This document shows positions 1 through 8,576 of a DNA stretch of 64,000 nucleotides, in pieces. How positions within the stretch are numbered: the stretch's first letter is position 1; each line of letters starts with the position of its first letter. A program made the position numbers and the translations under genes. Source of the DNA: Calothrix sp. NIES-2098 (GTDB lineage: Bacteria > Cyanobacteriota > Cyanobacteriia > Cyanobacteriales > Nostocaceae); contig AP018172.1 in NCBI GenBank assembly GCA_002368175.1, forward strand, positions 1,672,001 to 1,736,000, in the 5' to 3' direction. Under the pieces are notes generated by a model, which was not told the origin of the DNA, searched no databases, and was given only the letters and a program-made list of their open reading frames with translations.

Positions 1-112
1 CGGGCCTGCACGTTTTTCCGCCCACTCAGCCTTTGACGATCCAACCAGCCCCCCAAATGCGCCAGCAAGACAAAGTATTGAGTTGCGAACATTCGTCTTT
101 TATCCTGAGTAA
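1..112 (+). CDS. 3' end of an unidentified protein, cut by the window edge
   Basis: The second frame is open from the first bases to a TAA at 110-112 and gives about 36 residues ending in SIELRTFVFYPE. The residue mix (PTSPPNAPAR followed by a beta-strand-like end) looks like a real C-terminus rather than random sequence. I do not recognise the family and cannot exclude chance, because only 36 codons are visible. The next gene lies on the opposite strand, so the two would converge at the hairpin near 284-325. Confidence 0.35.
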   Translation, partial: GPARFSAHSAFDDPTSPPNAPARQSIELRTFVFYPE

Positions 113-283
113 ATAGTTATCTCAATTCGTAACTCACGCCTGATGTGATAGAAAATTTTCTTGTCCCACGAATGACAAGCGTTTGATAAATCTATTCACA
201 TTAGGCGTTAATTCTTTAACTCTGCAATGACGAATTACTTTAACTAAGCTAATGCACGTTTAAATTGCATAACTACTAACAAG

Positions 284-325
284 GGCTGTTGACTGTTAAC
301 TGTTAGCGGTCAACTATCAACAGCC
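284..325. terminator. inverted repeat, possible bidirectional terminator
   Basis: GGCTGTTGA at 284-292 pairs with TCAACAGCC at 317-325, and further partial pairing (GTTAAC, GTCAAC) lies inside. It sits between two converging genes, just past the stop codon of the minus-strand binding-protein gene. There is no clear U-tract, so this is a structural call only. Confidence 0.4.
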
Positions 326-360
326 TGCACAATGGATTGTGTAACTTAAAGCAGAATAGC

Positions 361-1452
361 TTATTTGCACTGATTAATTGCATTAGTAAAAGTCCCATCC
401 CACAGAGGCGTAACATTCACCTTAGATGGAATTACACCAGTCTTAGCAAAGGTATCTGCTACCCTTTGTTGAGAAGCGATCGCTTCCTTGGATACGGGAC
501 GAATTTGAGAACGGCGTTGTTGTAACCCCTCTTTAGCATCATCTAGAACTAGCTGGAGATCTACACCGATTGCTTGTGCATAGGCTTGAGACCAAGTTTC
601 TAAATTCTTGTTGTTGGCTTCTCGCCAACTTTGAGCTTTTTTGAGCCGACAAAGAAAGTCACCAATTGCAGCTTTTTGATTTTGATCTGCGATCGCCTTT
701 GGAGATGCGAAAATCAAAAAGTTACCACTAAGAATATTTTTGCCTGACTTTAATTCTCTAGCACCATCTTTCTTTGCTTGTTGAATGGAATAACCGTAGG
801 TAGCCCAAGCATCTAAATCGCCTCTTCTAAAAGCTGAAAGTCCATCAGGAATAGTCAAGGCAACAGCATTAATATCTTTGAAGGAAAGCCCCACTTCTTC
901 CAACATCTTGATGAGGAAATAATGGGCTGTAGTTGCTCGTATATAACCCACTTTTTTACCTTTAAGGTCGGCAACAGTTCTAGCTTGGGAATTTTTGGGT
1001 ACAAGTAATGTTTGACCTATAGTCGGCCCTCTATTAGAAGCAATTAGCTTGACTGCGGCATTAGATTGAATCCCAAAAATGGGTGGTATCTCACTACCAG
1101 AACCCACATCAATTGCATTAGCATTGATAGCTTGTACTATCAAATTCCCGGCGGTAAATTCTTTAAACTCAACTTTATAGGGAAAGTTATCTTGTTTCGC
1201 TAATTTTAAGAGTAAATCCCAGCCACCTTTATATTTAGCAACGCGCAAAGTCACATTTGATAAATTTTGTTTTTGTTGAGCTACAGCAATATCTTGAATA
1301 TTGCTTGCCGTCAACCCCACAATAGACAAGCTCAAAACTGAGCTAAAAGCGCATATAGCCGGAATAGTTTTAAATGAAACTTCTTGAGTTGGTTTTTTAG
1401 GTTTTGAAAAATTCAGCCAATTAGCGATAGATTTCAATGCAGGGAATTTCAT
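361..1452 (-). CDS. sulfonate/nitrate-type ABC transporter substrate-binding protein (SsuA-like)
   Basis: Periplasmic solute-binding protein of 363 aa, similar to the aliphatic sulfonate/taurine (SsuA/TauA, NMT1-like) family. It would capture a small organosulfur compound and deliver it to an ABC permease. A hydrophobic stretch around residues 30-48 after a long basic N-terminus looks like a signal sequence or membrane anchor. The body shows family landmarks: an early beta strand with YKGGWDLLLKLAKQ, the ligand-cleft segment VGSGSEIPPIFG, and a later LKGKKVGYIRATTAHYFL. AGGAGG lies about 11 bases before the ATG and supports this start. No permease or ATPase gene adjoins it, so it is a solitary binding protein; the fused permease and ATPase near 59.7-63 kb lack one. 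The true ligand (sulfonate, taurine, nitrate or thiamine-precursor type) cannot be read from the sequence. Confidence 0.8.
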   Translation of the reverse strand: MKFPALKSIANWLNFSKPKKPTQEVSFKTIPAICAFSSVLSLSIVGLTASNIQDIAVAQQKQNLSNVTLRVAKYKGGWDLLLKLAKQDNFPYKVEFKEFTAGNLIVQAINANAIDVGSGSEIPPIFGIQSNAAVKLIASNRGPTIGQTLLVPKNSQARTVADLKGKKVGYIRATTAHYFLIKMLEEVGLSFKDINAVALTIPDGLSAFRRGDLDAWATYGYSIQQAKKDGARELKSGKNILSGNFLIFASPKAIADQNQKAAIGDFLCRLKKAQSWREANNKNLETWSQAYAQAIGVDLQLVLDDAKEGLQQRRSQIRPVSKEAIASQQRVADTFAKTGVIPSKVNVTPLWDGTFTNAINQCK

Positions 1453-1825
1453 AAATGACTCTATAGCCTCCTAATTCATGTTTGACAAAAATCTGTTTCA
1501 TAACGACTACAAAGAAATCTAGTTTCCTTGTAATATCGAGAATCAATATTTATGCTGATTGCATTAGCAATAACTCCATCCTCTATGCAGCTATTAGCAG
1601 AATGGAATGATATGAGTTATTAGTTATCTCATTATTTTATTATTTTTTAAAAAACTACTGTAACATCATGTATTTACGTGTGTTAAATTAATATCTCATA
1701 AAAATCTATCTAAAGCAATAGATAATGAATCGATTTTTAATTTCTCAAATATCACTGAATTAGCATAAAATCTATCAGGACTTACTGCTGATATTTAAGG
1801 CACATTTGATAGTGGGGATTTTGAG
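1453..1825. other. AT-rich intergenic region between divergent genes
   Basis: This 373-bp AT-rich stretch separates the minus-strand binding-protein gene from the plus-strand msrC and must hold both promoters. I see no strong palindrome, RNA gene or open frame in it. Confidence 0.5.
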
Positions 1826-2338
1826 ATGGCTGAAGTATTACAATTACCAGATGCAGAAGACAGAGAAACCATATATATTGCCTTACTACCGCAAATTAAA
1901 AATTTAATTGCAGCAGAACAAGACTTAATTGCAAACTTAGCCAATATTACGGCTGTTTTACATCAAGCATTTAACTTTTTCTGGGTAGGATTTTACAGGC
2001 GGATTGATGATGAGTTAGTACTTGCCCCATTTCAGGGAACTTTAGCCTGTACTCGCATACATCTTTCTCAGGGTGTTTGTGGTGCAAGTGCTTCTCAAAA
2101 GCAAACAATTATTGTCCCTGATGTTGATTTATTTCCTGGGCATATTGCTTGTAGTTCTGCTTCTCGTTCAGAGATTGTAGTACCTCTTGAATACGCCGGA
2201 GAAGTGCAACTAGTACTTGATATTGATAGTGACCAAATAGATGATTTTTCTACTATAGATGCTTTTTATCTTGAGCAAATTATAGAATTAATTAAACAAC
2301 GACATTTTGATAGTTTCAAACATAAGTACCAAGAATAG
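1826..2338 (+). CDS. msrC: free methionine-(R)-sulfoxide reductase (GAF domain)
   Basis: Cytoplasmic GAF-fold enzyme of 170 aa that reduces free methionine-(R)-sulfoxide to methionine and is normally recycled by thioredoxin. The whole protein is one GAF domain. The three cysteines characteristic of fRMsr are present: Cys75 in GTLACTRI, Cys85 in GVCGAS and Cys109 in GHIACSS, followed by SEIVVPL. Length matches the family. The SDR gene starts 2 bases after its stop codon, so the two are probably co-translated. It sits next to other sulfur-related genes, but that link is only positional. The identification is strong because all three redox cysteines and their surroundings fit. Confidence 0.9.
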   Translation: MAEVLQLPDAEDRETIYIALLPQIKNLIAAEQDLIANLANITAVLHQAFNFFWVGFYRRIDDELVLAPFQGTLACTRIHLSQGVCGASASQKQTIIVPDVDLFPGHIACSSASRSEIVVPLEYAGEVQLVLDIDSDQIDDFSTIDAFYLEQIIELIKQRHFDSFKHKYQE

Positions 2339-2340
2339 AA

Positions 2341-3114
2341 GTGGCTGTAATTCCAACTCCATTTTCATTAGAAAACAAAATTGCTCTAGTGACTGGCGGA
2401 AATCGCGGGCTAGGGCTAGAAATCGTCAAGGGGCTAGCTAATGCTGGGGCGTTTGTGCTGGTGAATGCACGCAATCAAGAAACACTAGATGCAGTAGTGG
2501 CTGCGGTTACTGCATTGGGTGGAAAAGCCGCACCCTTGCAGTTAGATATTACTGATGAAACCGCAGTTGACAAAGCATTCATCGAGATTCAAGATAAATA
2601 CGGGCGCTTAGATATCCTCGTCAATAATGTAGGAATGCGCGATCGCCGTCAGTTATTTGAATTTGAACTCAATGCAGTGCGTCAGCTAGTTGAAACTAAT
2701 TTGATTGCGCCTTTTAATTTGAGCCGCAAAGCTGCAAAGCTGATGATAGAACAAAAAGAAGGCAGAATTATCAATATTACTTCCATCGCTGGGCCGCTTG
2801 CAGATGCAGGTGACGCAGTTTATACAACAGCTAAAGGCGGGCTGGAAGCTCTAACCCGAACCCTAGCGGCTGAATTGGGCGGCTATGGCATTACTGTTAA
2901 TGCTGTAGCACCAGGTTGTTTTGCTACAGAAACTAACGCAGATTTAGCCGCCGATCCAGAAATCGCTGATTGGCTGAAAAAACGTACTTCCCTTGGACGT
3001 TGGGGAGATCCCAAAGAAATCGCTGGTGCTGTGGTTTTTCTAGCTTCTAACGCTGCATCTTATGTGACTGGTCAGATTTTAGCTGTTGATGGTGGATACT
3101 TGAGCCATTTGTAA
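2341..3114 (+). CDS. short-chain dehydrogenase/reductase, gluconate 5-dehydrogenase-like
   Basis: NAD(P)-dependent SDR oxidoreductase of 257 aa, a standard length for classical SDRs. The cofactor motif TGGNRGLG lies near residue 18, NNVG near 93, the catalytic Ser is in the ITSIAG segment, and YTTAK supplies the catalytic Tyr and Lys. The C-terminal VTGQILAVDGGY is typical of the fabG/gluconate-5-dehydrogenase branch. Translation starts at GTG, 2 bases after the msrC stop, which points to translational coupling. The substrate is unknown: a sugar acid or an oxoacyl compound is possible, and the family is too broad to choose. Confidence 0.85.
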   Translation: MAVIPTPFSLENKIALVTGGNRGLGLEIVKGLANAGAFVLVNARNQETLDAVVAAVTALGGKAAPLQLDITDETAVDKAFIEIQDKYGRLDILVNNVGMRDRRQLFEFELNAVRQLVETNLIAPFNLSRKAAKLMIEQKEGRIINITSIAGPLADAGDAVYTTAKGGLEALTRTLAAELGGYGITVNAVAPGCFATETNADLAADPEIADWLKKRTSLGRWGDPKEIAGAVVFLASNAASYVTGQILAVDGGYLSHL

Positions 3115-3210
3115 GCAATAACTTAAATCTGCGATCAAAGCGATCGCTCTTTTCCTTGTGATGAGAAGAGGAAGAAAATAGCTCAAGAATAACTTCTTCC
3201 TCAGTTTCCT

Positions 3211-4215
3211 CTACGGACGATTTCCAGAGGGATATTGATGCCCTAAGATAGGATGGGGTGTGTAAGGTTCTTCTAAAAATTTGAGTTCGTCTTGAGAAAG
3301 CTCTAAATCTACAGCCTCCGCAGCTTCTTTGAGATGTTCTATCTTACTAGCGCCAATGATGGGAGATGTCACACCTGGTTGATGTAATAGCCAAGCTAAA
3401 GCAATTTGTGTCGGTTTAACGCCTCGTTTTCCAGCTAATTCAACGACGCGATCGACTACTTTAAAATCAGAATCTTGATAGTAGAGATTGTGAGCAAATT
3501 CGTCAGTTTTTGCCCGCAGAGTTTCGCCATATTCTGATTTACTGCGATTTCCGGCTAAAAATCCCCGCGCTAAGGGACTCCAAGGAATAATACCAAGTCC
3601 TTGATCGAGGGCGAGGGGTATGACTTCTCGTTCTTCTTCCCGATAAACTAGGTTGTAGTGATTTTGAATTGAGACAAAACGAGAAAAGCCATGAATATCT
3701 GCTGTATAAAGAGCTTTAGCTAATTGCCATGCAAAAACGCTAGAAATTCCTAAATAACGGACTTTACCAGCTTTGACAATATCATGCAGCGCTTCTAGAG
3801 TTTCCTCAATTGGTGTTTCATAATCCCAACGGTGAATTTGGTACAAGTCTACATAATCTGTCTGTAGTCGCCGCAAAGAAGCATCGATACTGTCAAAAAT
3901 ATGTTTGCGAGATAGTCCTTTATCATTCGGCCCGTCGCCAACTTTACCATGTACTTTGGTAGCAATTACAACTTGATCTCGTTGAGCAAAGTCTTTCAAG
4001 GCGCGCCCAACAATCTCTTCACTCGCGCCCAAAGAATAGACATCGGCGGTATCAAAGAAGTTAATTCCCAAATCCAAAGCCAGTTTGATAAATGGGCGAC
4101 TTTCTTCTTCTTCTAATACCCATTCGCGTAATTTCCGAGAGCCATAAGTCATCGTACCCAGGGTAATACGCGATACTTTTAGTCCAGTTTTGCCAAGATT
4201 TACATATTTTGTCAT
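3211..4215 (-). CDS. aldo/keto reductase
   Basis: NADPH-dependent aldo/keto reductase of 334 aa, a single TIM-barrel enzyme reducing aldehydes or ketones. Visible landmarks are FFDTADVYSLGASEEIVG (catalytic Asp and Tyr), ATKVHGKVGDGPNDKG (catalytic Lys), DLYQIHRWD (catalytic His) and the C-terminal cofactor-binding SPIIGASKIEHL. This subgroup resembles YajO/YghZ-like reductases of broad specificity. It converges with the SDR gene across about 95 bp. The natural substrate cannot be inferred. Confidence 0.88.
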   Translation of the reverse strand: MTKYVNLGKTGLKVSRITLGTMTYGSRKLREWVLEEEESRPFIKLALDLGINFFDTADVYSLGASEEIVGRALKDFAQRDQVVIATKVHGKVGDGPNDKGLSRKHIFDSIDASLRRLQTDYVDLYQIHRWDYETPIEETLEALHDIVKAGKVRYLGISSVFAWQLAKALYTADIHGFSRFVSIQNHYNLVYREEEREVIPLALDQGLGIIPWSPLARGFLAGNRSKSEYGETLRAKTDEFAHNLYYQDSDFKVVDRVVELAGKRGVKPTQIALAWLLHQPGVTSPIIGASKIEHLKEAAEAVDLELSQDELKFLEEPYTPHPILGHQYPSGNRP

Positions 4216-4907
4216 ACTACCTGCTCTACTTTTTGTTGAAATGCTTAATAACGTTGTGTGCGATTTTGCTATAGCCTTTTAACCATGATTTCCCTAGATA
4301 ATTGCAGGGCTATAAGCATGACGTTGCAAAAACTAGTATAATACTACTTTAACTTAATCGATTTACCGGAGTTAATAAATATAAGATTAAAAATTGCATA
4401 TAAATGATAAATAGGGAACAGTATATCGGGAAATATTTAACAGAGGCGGGTTTTGGCAAAATATCCTAGAGCAGAAGAGCGATCGCACCCAGCATAGAAT
4501 CGAAACAGAAGCTCAGGAGCATAGTAAAAACTATCTCTACTGTGCAAATTTAAAGATAAATTCTATAACATAATCCGGTTAAACTATAGAATTAACGTAT
4601 ATTAAAATTAATCTAGCTATAATAAACTCAACTAAATTGATATTTAATGTTAAATAACATACACATTAAAGTACTAGTTAAAACTTAAATATATTGGTTT
4701 TATGAGAAAACACAACATTAGGTACAGAGAAAAAATGTGTCTAATTACTCTGCCTAAAGATTTGATAATTTGTTTTCTCTAAATATAAAAACAAGACTTT
4801 AGTCAATTGATTTTAGCTATGCTAATATTTAGATAGACTAATATTAGTGGAAAAAATATTAGTGTTTGTCGTTTTCGTGAGTTACATCTCCTTGTGTTGA
4901 GGGGCTA

Positions 4908-4925
4908 GAGGTGATGATGTACCTC
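4908..4925. promoter_or_regulatory. palindrome GAGGT-N8-ACCTC, candidate operator
   Basis: Perfect 5-bp arms separated by 8 bp, about 260 bp upstream of the nifE-like start. The spacing resembles a dimeric regulator site, but the arms do not match the NtcA consensus and no regulator can be named. Confidence 0.25.
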
Positions 4926-5091
4926 ATGCATATCTTTATGAAAATACAGGATGCATCAGAGTAGTTATCAGTTTTATCGGAAATGCTATTGCATTAGTTC
5001 CTGTTTTTGTAATTTTTCAGCAATTAATTCCCATAAAATTTGTCTTTCACTATCTAGAAAGATAGGTAGAAACTAGAAAGCAAAATGCCTA

Positions 5092-5148
5092 AGTAATGAA
5101 AATAGGAGATAGATAGGAAGAAAATAATACTCCTAACTTCTCATTACT
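5092..5148 (+). promoter_or_regulatory. inverted repeat in the leader of the nifE-like gene
   Basis: AGTAATGA at 5092-5099 pairs with TCATTACT at 5141-5148, and GGAG at 5105-5108 pairs with CTCC at 5130-5133 inside it. The structure ends 36 bp before the ATG and could form a leader hairpin. Its role is unknown. Confidence 0.35.
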
Positions 5149-5184
5149 GGCTGTTTTGTAATCATCTTCAACACTAGGAGAAGC

Positions 5185-6597
5185 ATGAAAAATACTCAAG
5201 TAGTCATTAAAGAAACACTTAGCGAAACAGTTTGCAAAGCTAACCAGAAAAAACTTCATGCTAAGAAAAAACTCACTTGCAACAAACCACCACAACCAGG
5301 TTCAACCCAAGGAAATTGCCCTTTTGATGGTGCAATGGTTTCTGTAGGCGCTATTACTGATGCTGTTCATTTAGTACATGGTGCTGTTTCTTGTACTCAC
5401 AATCCTTGGGCAAATCATGGTAGCCTTTCATCAGGCTCGCAGTTATACCAAACTGCTTTTACTACCGATTTTAGTGAGGGTAATATCGTTTTTGGTGGAG
5501 AAAAGAAACTCTATAAAGCGATTGTAGATGCTGCTCAACGCTATCATCCGGCTGCTATTTTCGTTTATGCTACTTGCTTGTCTGCTTTGATTGGTGATGA
5601 TATTGAAAGCGTCTGTCAACTAGCTAAACAACAAATTAATATTCCTGTTATCTATGTCAATGCGCCGGGATTTCTTGGGAGTAAAAATTTAGGGAATCGC
5701 ATCGGTAACGAAGTTTTATTAAATGCTGTCATTGGCACAGCCGAACCTGAATTTAGTACACCATTCGATATTAATATTGTTGGTGACTATAACGTTGCAG
5801 GTGAAACTTGGAATATCTTACCCTTATTTCAAAAAATGGGAATTCGGGTTCTCGCCAAAATTACAGGCGATGCGCGTTATCAAGAAGTTTGTTATGCGCA
5901 TCGTGCAAAATTAAATGTAGTGCTTTGCTCAAATGTAGCCATCCAAATGGCACAAACTATGGCAGAACGCTATGCAATTCCTTATATTGAAGAATCTTTT
6001 TATGGTGCGGCTAACTTAAACAATTGCTTGCGGAATATTGCAACACAATTAAGTATCTCTTTGGGAGATAATATTGTTGCTTATGAATTGCAAGAACGTA
6101 CAGAAAAGTTAATTGCTCAAGAAAATGCTGCTCTCGATATTGCTTTAGCTCCTTACCTTGCTGATTTAAAAGGAAAGCGCATTCTGCTTTCTACAGGTGG
6201 TGTCAAAAGTTGGTCGTTGATATTAGCTGCCCAAGACTTAGGAATGGAAGTTATAGCAGCTACAGATGGCAAAACCACAGAAGAGGAGAAAGCTAAAATT
6301 AAACAATATCTTGGTACAGATGGAATGCTTTTATCTGATACAACTCCCCCAGAAATATTAAAGGTGTTAAACCAAACCAAAGCCGATATTTTAATTACTG
6401 GGGCTGGCAATAAATATACAGCACTCAAAACGCGAATTCCGTTTTTAGATATTAACCATGAACGTCACCATGCTTATGCTGGTTATGCAGGTTTGGTAGT
6501 ATTAGCACGCGAATTACATGAAGCCTTGTATAGTCCTATATGGCAGCAAATTACCAAATCTGCTCCTTGGGATGACAAAATCAGTTATCAGCTATAG
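5185..6597 (+). CDS. NifE-family nitrogenase cofactor scaffold protein (orphan paralog)
   Basis: A 470-aa member of the NifE/VnfE family. NifE works with NifN as the scaffold on which the iron-molybdenum cofactor precursor matures before transfer to nitrogenase. Cys45, Cys70 and Cys131 have nearly the spacing of the NifE cluster ligands, and Cys248 in NVVLCSNVA matches the position of the precursor-binding Cys. LVHGAVSC, YATCLSALIGDD, PGFLGSKNLGNRIG, ITGDARY and PFLDINHERHHAYAGYAG are all family signatures. The segment after Cys70 is unusual: THNPWANHG where typical NifE has AGNSWGSRG. AGGAG precedes the ATG by 6 bases. There is no nifN, nifD/K or vnf gene nearby, so this is a stand-alone paralog, perhaps VnfE-like or a specialised NifE. 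A terminator follows. Confidence 0.82.
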   Translation: MKNTQVVIKETLSETVCKANQKKLHAKKKLTCNKPPQPGSTQGNCPFDGAMVSVGAITDAVHLVHGAVSCTHNPWANHGSLSSGSQLYQTAFTTDFSEGNIVFGGEKKLYKAIVDAAQRYHPAAIFVYATCLSALIGDDIESVCQLAKQQINIPVIYVNAPGFLGSKNLGNRIGNEVLLNAVIGTAEPEFSTPFDINIVGDYNVAGETWNILPLFQKMGIRVLAKITGDARYQEVCYAHRAKLNVVLCSNVAIQMAQTMAERYAIPYIEESFYGAANLNNCLRNIATQLSISLGDNIVAYELQERTEKLIAQENAALDIALAPYLADLKGKRILLSTGGVKSWSLILAAQDLGMEVIAATDGKTTEEEKAKIKQYLGTDGMLLSDTTPPEILKVLNQTKADILITGAGNKYTALKTRIPFLDINHERHHAYAGYAGLVVLARELHEALYSPIWQQITKSAPWDDKISYQL

Positions 6598-6633
6598 GCA
6601 CAAGTTTCTCCTGTACAGTTAGGTGTCATGAAT

Positions 6634-6674
6634 CATCTCCTATGTACCTTTTGGTTAGTGGGAGATGTTTTTTT
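6634..6674 (+). terminator. intrinsic terminator after the nifE-like gene
   Basis: CATCTCC at 6634-6640 pairs with GGAGATG at 6661-6667, followed directly by seven T residues. It begins 37 bp after the stop codon, so the gene is probably transcribed alone. Confidence 0.7.
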
Positions 6675-6751
6675 ATAGAAGCCAGGCTTTTATAAAATAA
6701 AAGCTACTTTTTCACTGAATTTTAGATTTTAGATTGAGTATATTTTAATCA

Positions 6752-6957
6752 GAGACCATTTATAAAGTAAATCTTAAGTAGGGTGTGTTACGGCTATGAA
6801 AGGATTTCAGACTTAGAGACAATGAAATTTAGCCGTAACGCACCGCCGCATGGATGGTGCGTTAGGCGCTATGATAGTTATTTCGGTAGAAATTATATTG
6901 GAAATCAGCGCCTAACACACCCTACAGTAATTTAATTTTTACTTTATAAATAACCTC
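6752..6957. repeat. 206-bp MITE-like element with nested inverted repeats
   Basis: The outer ends, 6752-6771 and 6938-6957, are inverted copies of each other with 17 of 20 bases matching (core ATTTATAAAGTAAA). Inside lies a perfect second pair, GTAGGGTGTGTTA at 6778-6790 and TAACACACCCTAC at 6913-6925. Two internal hairpins are visible, one around TACGGCTA/TAGCCGTA and one around GTTAGGCGCT/AGCGCCTAAC. There is no coding capacity. The design fits a non-autonomous mobile repeat common in cyanobacteria; the parent transposase is not in this window. Confidence 0.7.
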
Positions 6958-6982
6958 TCACAATCTAAAATCCAAAATTCAT

Positions 6983-8254
6983 TTATCTGTCAATCCAACG
7001 TCTCACAGTTGCCAATTGTGTAGAGAACCATAACGCACCTAAAATGCTTATACTACCACAGACAATTAAGGCATGAGTCGCACCAAATTTGTCAGCTAAA
7101 GTTCCAGCTAGCAAATTTCCAAAGGGGATTGTACCCACCGTTGCTAAAGCATAAAAACTCATAACTCTTCCACGCTTATCCTCAGCAACTAGGGTTTGAA
7201 TAATCATATTGCTACTTGTAATTTGTAGGATGCTAAAGCAGCCTGTAAACACCAGTACGATGATGGAAAGCTCGACTTGACGCGATAGTGAAAAGGATAT
7301 CAGACTTAAACCGATCGCAACTTGAGATACTACAATTACACGCTCTAAGCCTCCAATCCCTCGCCGCATACTTAAATACACACAAGCCAGGAACGAGCCA
7401 ATGGGCGCTGAGGTGCTGAGGTGTGCCATTGTAGTTGCATCTCCATTTAAAACCTTAGCCGCAAAAACAGGCATAAGTGCAATATGAGACATCCCCACTA
7501 AACCATTTAAAGTCAGCATGAGTAACATGACTTTAATGGCGTAGAATTGGCGGACATATTCAAATCCCTCCCATAATTTCAGCAACGTATCTCTAATACC
7601 ACTAAGAGCTTCCATCGGTCTAACTGGTAGCCGCATTGCTAGTATGGTGAGGATAGCAGGAATATAGCTGAGGGTATCGTAGAGAAAACAGTATTCTACC
7701 CCTAAAGTAGCTATCAAAATCCCGCCCATAGCAGGCCCCAATACTAAAGAAGAACTTAACATGACTGAATTTAGCGCGATCGCATTACTCCAATCAGCGC
7801 GATCGTCTACGGTTTCAGTAACGATTGTATGACGCACGGGCATATCTAAGCCCTTCAGCAAACCATTGAGAACACTCAGTACCAATAGGCTAGGAAAAGT
7901 AATCCATTTAGTGAAAGTCAGAATTGTTAACGCCAAGGAAACGCTAATTCCCAATATCTGCACCAACATTAACAAGTCACGACGACTCCAGCGATCGGAT
8001 AATATCCCCGAAAAGGGAATCAGTAATAACGTAGGTAAAAATTGAACAAACCCTGCAACCCCCAACAACCAAGCAGACTTAGTCAAATCGTATACTAGCC
8101 AAGGAATAGTTAACTGCTGGGTCATAAATGTCCCAGACATTGATAGTAACTGTCCTCCAAAAAACAGGCGAAAATTACGCCAGCGTAAAGCAGGTAAATA
8201 ATGGTACGTGATGTTACTAATGCTTTCCCCGAATTGTCTATGCCAAATTTTCAT
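6983..8254 (-). CDS. MFS transporter, EntS-like exporter family
   Basis: Integral membrane protein of 423 aa with about 12 hydrophobic segments, typical of the major facilitator superfamily (MFS_3/enterobactin-exporter-like group). The loop 2-3 motif GILSDRWSRRDLL is clear, and its degenerate second-half counterpart is LAGTLADKFGA. Such proteins use the proton gradient to export small molecules, often siderophores or drugs. It is transcribed divergently from the TauD-type dioxygenase across 322 bp, so shared regulation is possible. Substrate unknown. The ribosome site before the ATG is weak; a later start is not obvious because the first membrane segment begins near residue 28. Confidence 0.82.
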   Translation of the reverse strand: MKIWHRQFGESISNITYHYLPALRWRNFRLFFGGQLLSMSGTFMTQQLTIPWLVYDLTKSAWLLGVAGFVQFLPTLLLIPFSGILSDRWSRRDLLMLVQILGISVSLALTILTFTKWITFPSLLVLSVLNGLLKGLDMPVRHTIVTETVDDRADWSNAIALNSVMLSSSLVLGPAMGGILIATLGVEYCFLYDTLSYIPAILTILAMRLPVRPMEALSGIRDTLLKLWEGFEYVRQFYAIKVMLLMLTLNGLVGMSHIALMPVFAAKVLNGDATTMAHLSTSAPIGSFLACVYLSMRRGIGGLERVIVVSQVAIGLSLISFSLSRQVELSIIVLVFTGCFSILQITSSNMIIQTLVAEDKRGRVMSFYALATVGTIPFGNLLAGTLADKFGATHALIVCGSISILGALWFSTQLATVRRWIDR

Positions 8255-8576
8255 GAGGAAAATTTCATTATGGTCTACTAATAATTAGATTAACTAATGA
8301 TTTTAAAATAATCACTATTTGCTTGTCTGTCCGCCCTAACACTTTTGCCTACTGGATATTGGTAGAGAAAAATCTAGACCAGAGTTTGTATGCAAATATA
8401 GGAAATTCCTATTTGGCGATTGCATACTACGTTAAATCTATCGAGATAATGTATGATAATCTCAGTTATGCTCCCAGCATAGGAATGTTGTTAGTAAATA
8501 TTGGGTATCGGCAACATTTCTCAGGAAATAGGCGAGTGTGAACACCTCCTGACAGATAAAACTCTGGAGAATCTTC
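8255..8576. promoter_or_regulatory. divergent promoter region with two palindromes
   Basis: This 322-bp region between the MFS gene (-) and the dioxygenase gene (+) contains ATTAG-N5-CTAAT at 8284-8298, a spacing compatible with a LysR-type site, and ATAGGAA-N-TTCCTAT at 8398-8412. Both have perfect arms. GGAG lies 9 bases before the dioxygenase ATG. The regulator is unknown; control by sulfur status would be only a guess. Confidence 0.35.

Larger units (their letters stand above)
4216..5184. other. long AT-rich upstream region of the nifE-like gene
   Basis: About 970 bp without a credible gene. It separates the aldo/keto reductase (-) and nifE-like (+) starts. It holds one HIP1-like core near 4481, a small palindrome at 4908-4925 and a leader inverted repeat at 5092-5148, listed separately. 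I found no clear GTA-N8-TAC NtcA site. Such a long leader before a nif-family gene suggests elaborate control, but no known regulator site is recognisable. Confidence 0.45.

Noticed and set aside
5185..6597. Firm naming as vnfE
   Set aside because: No other vnf gene is present and the residues visible do not separate NifE from VnfE.
8323..8541. 72-codon open frame upstream of the dioxygenase
   Set aside because: No ribosome site or family resemblance, and it lies in the divergent promoter region.
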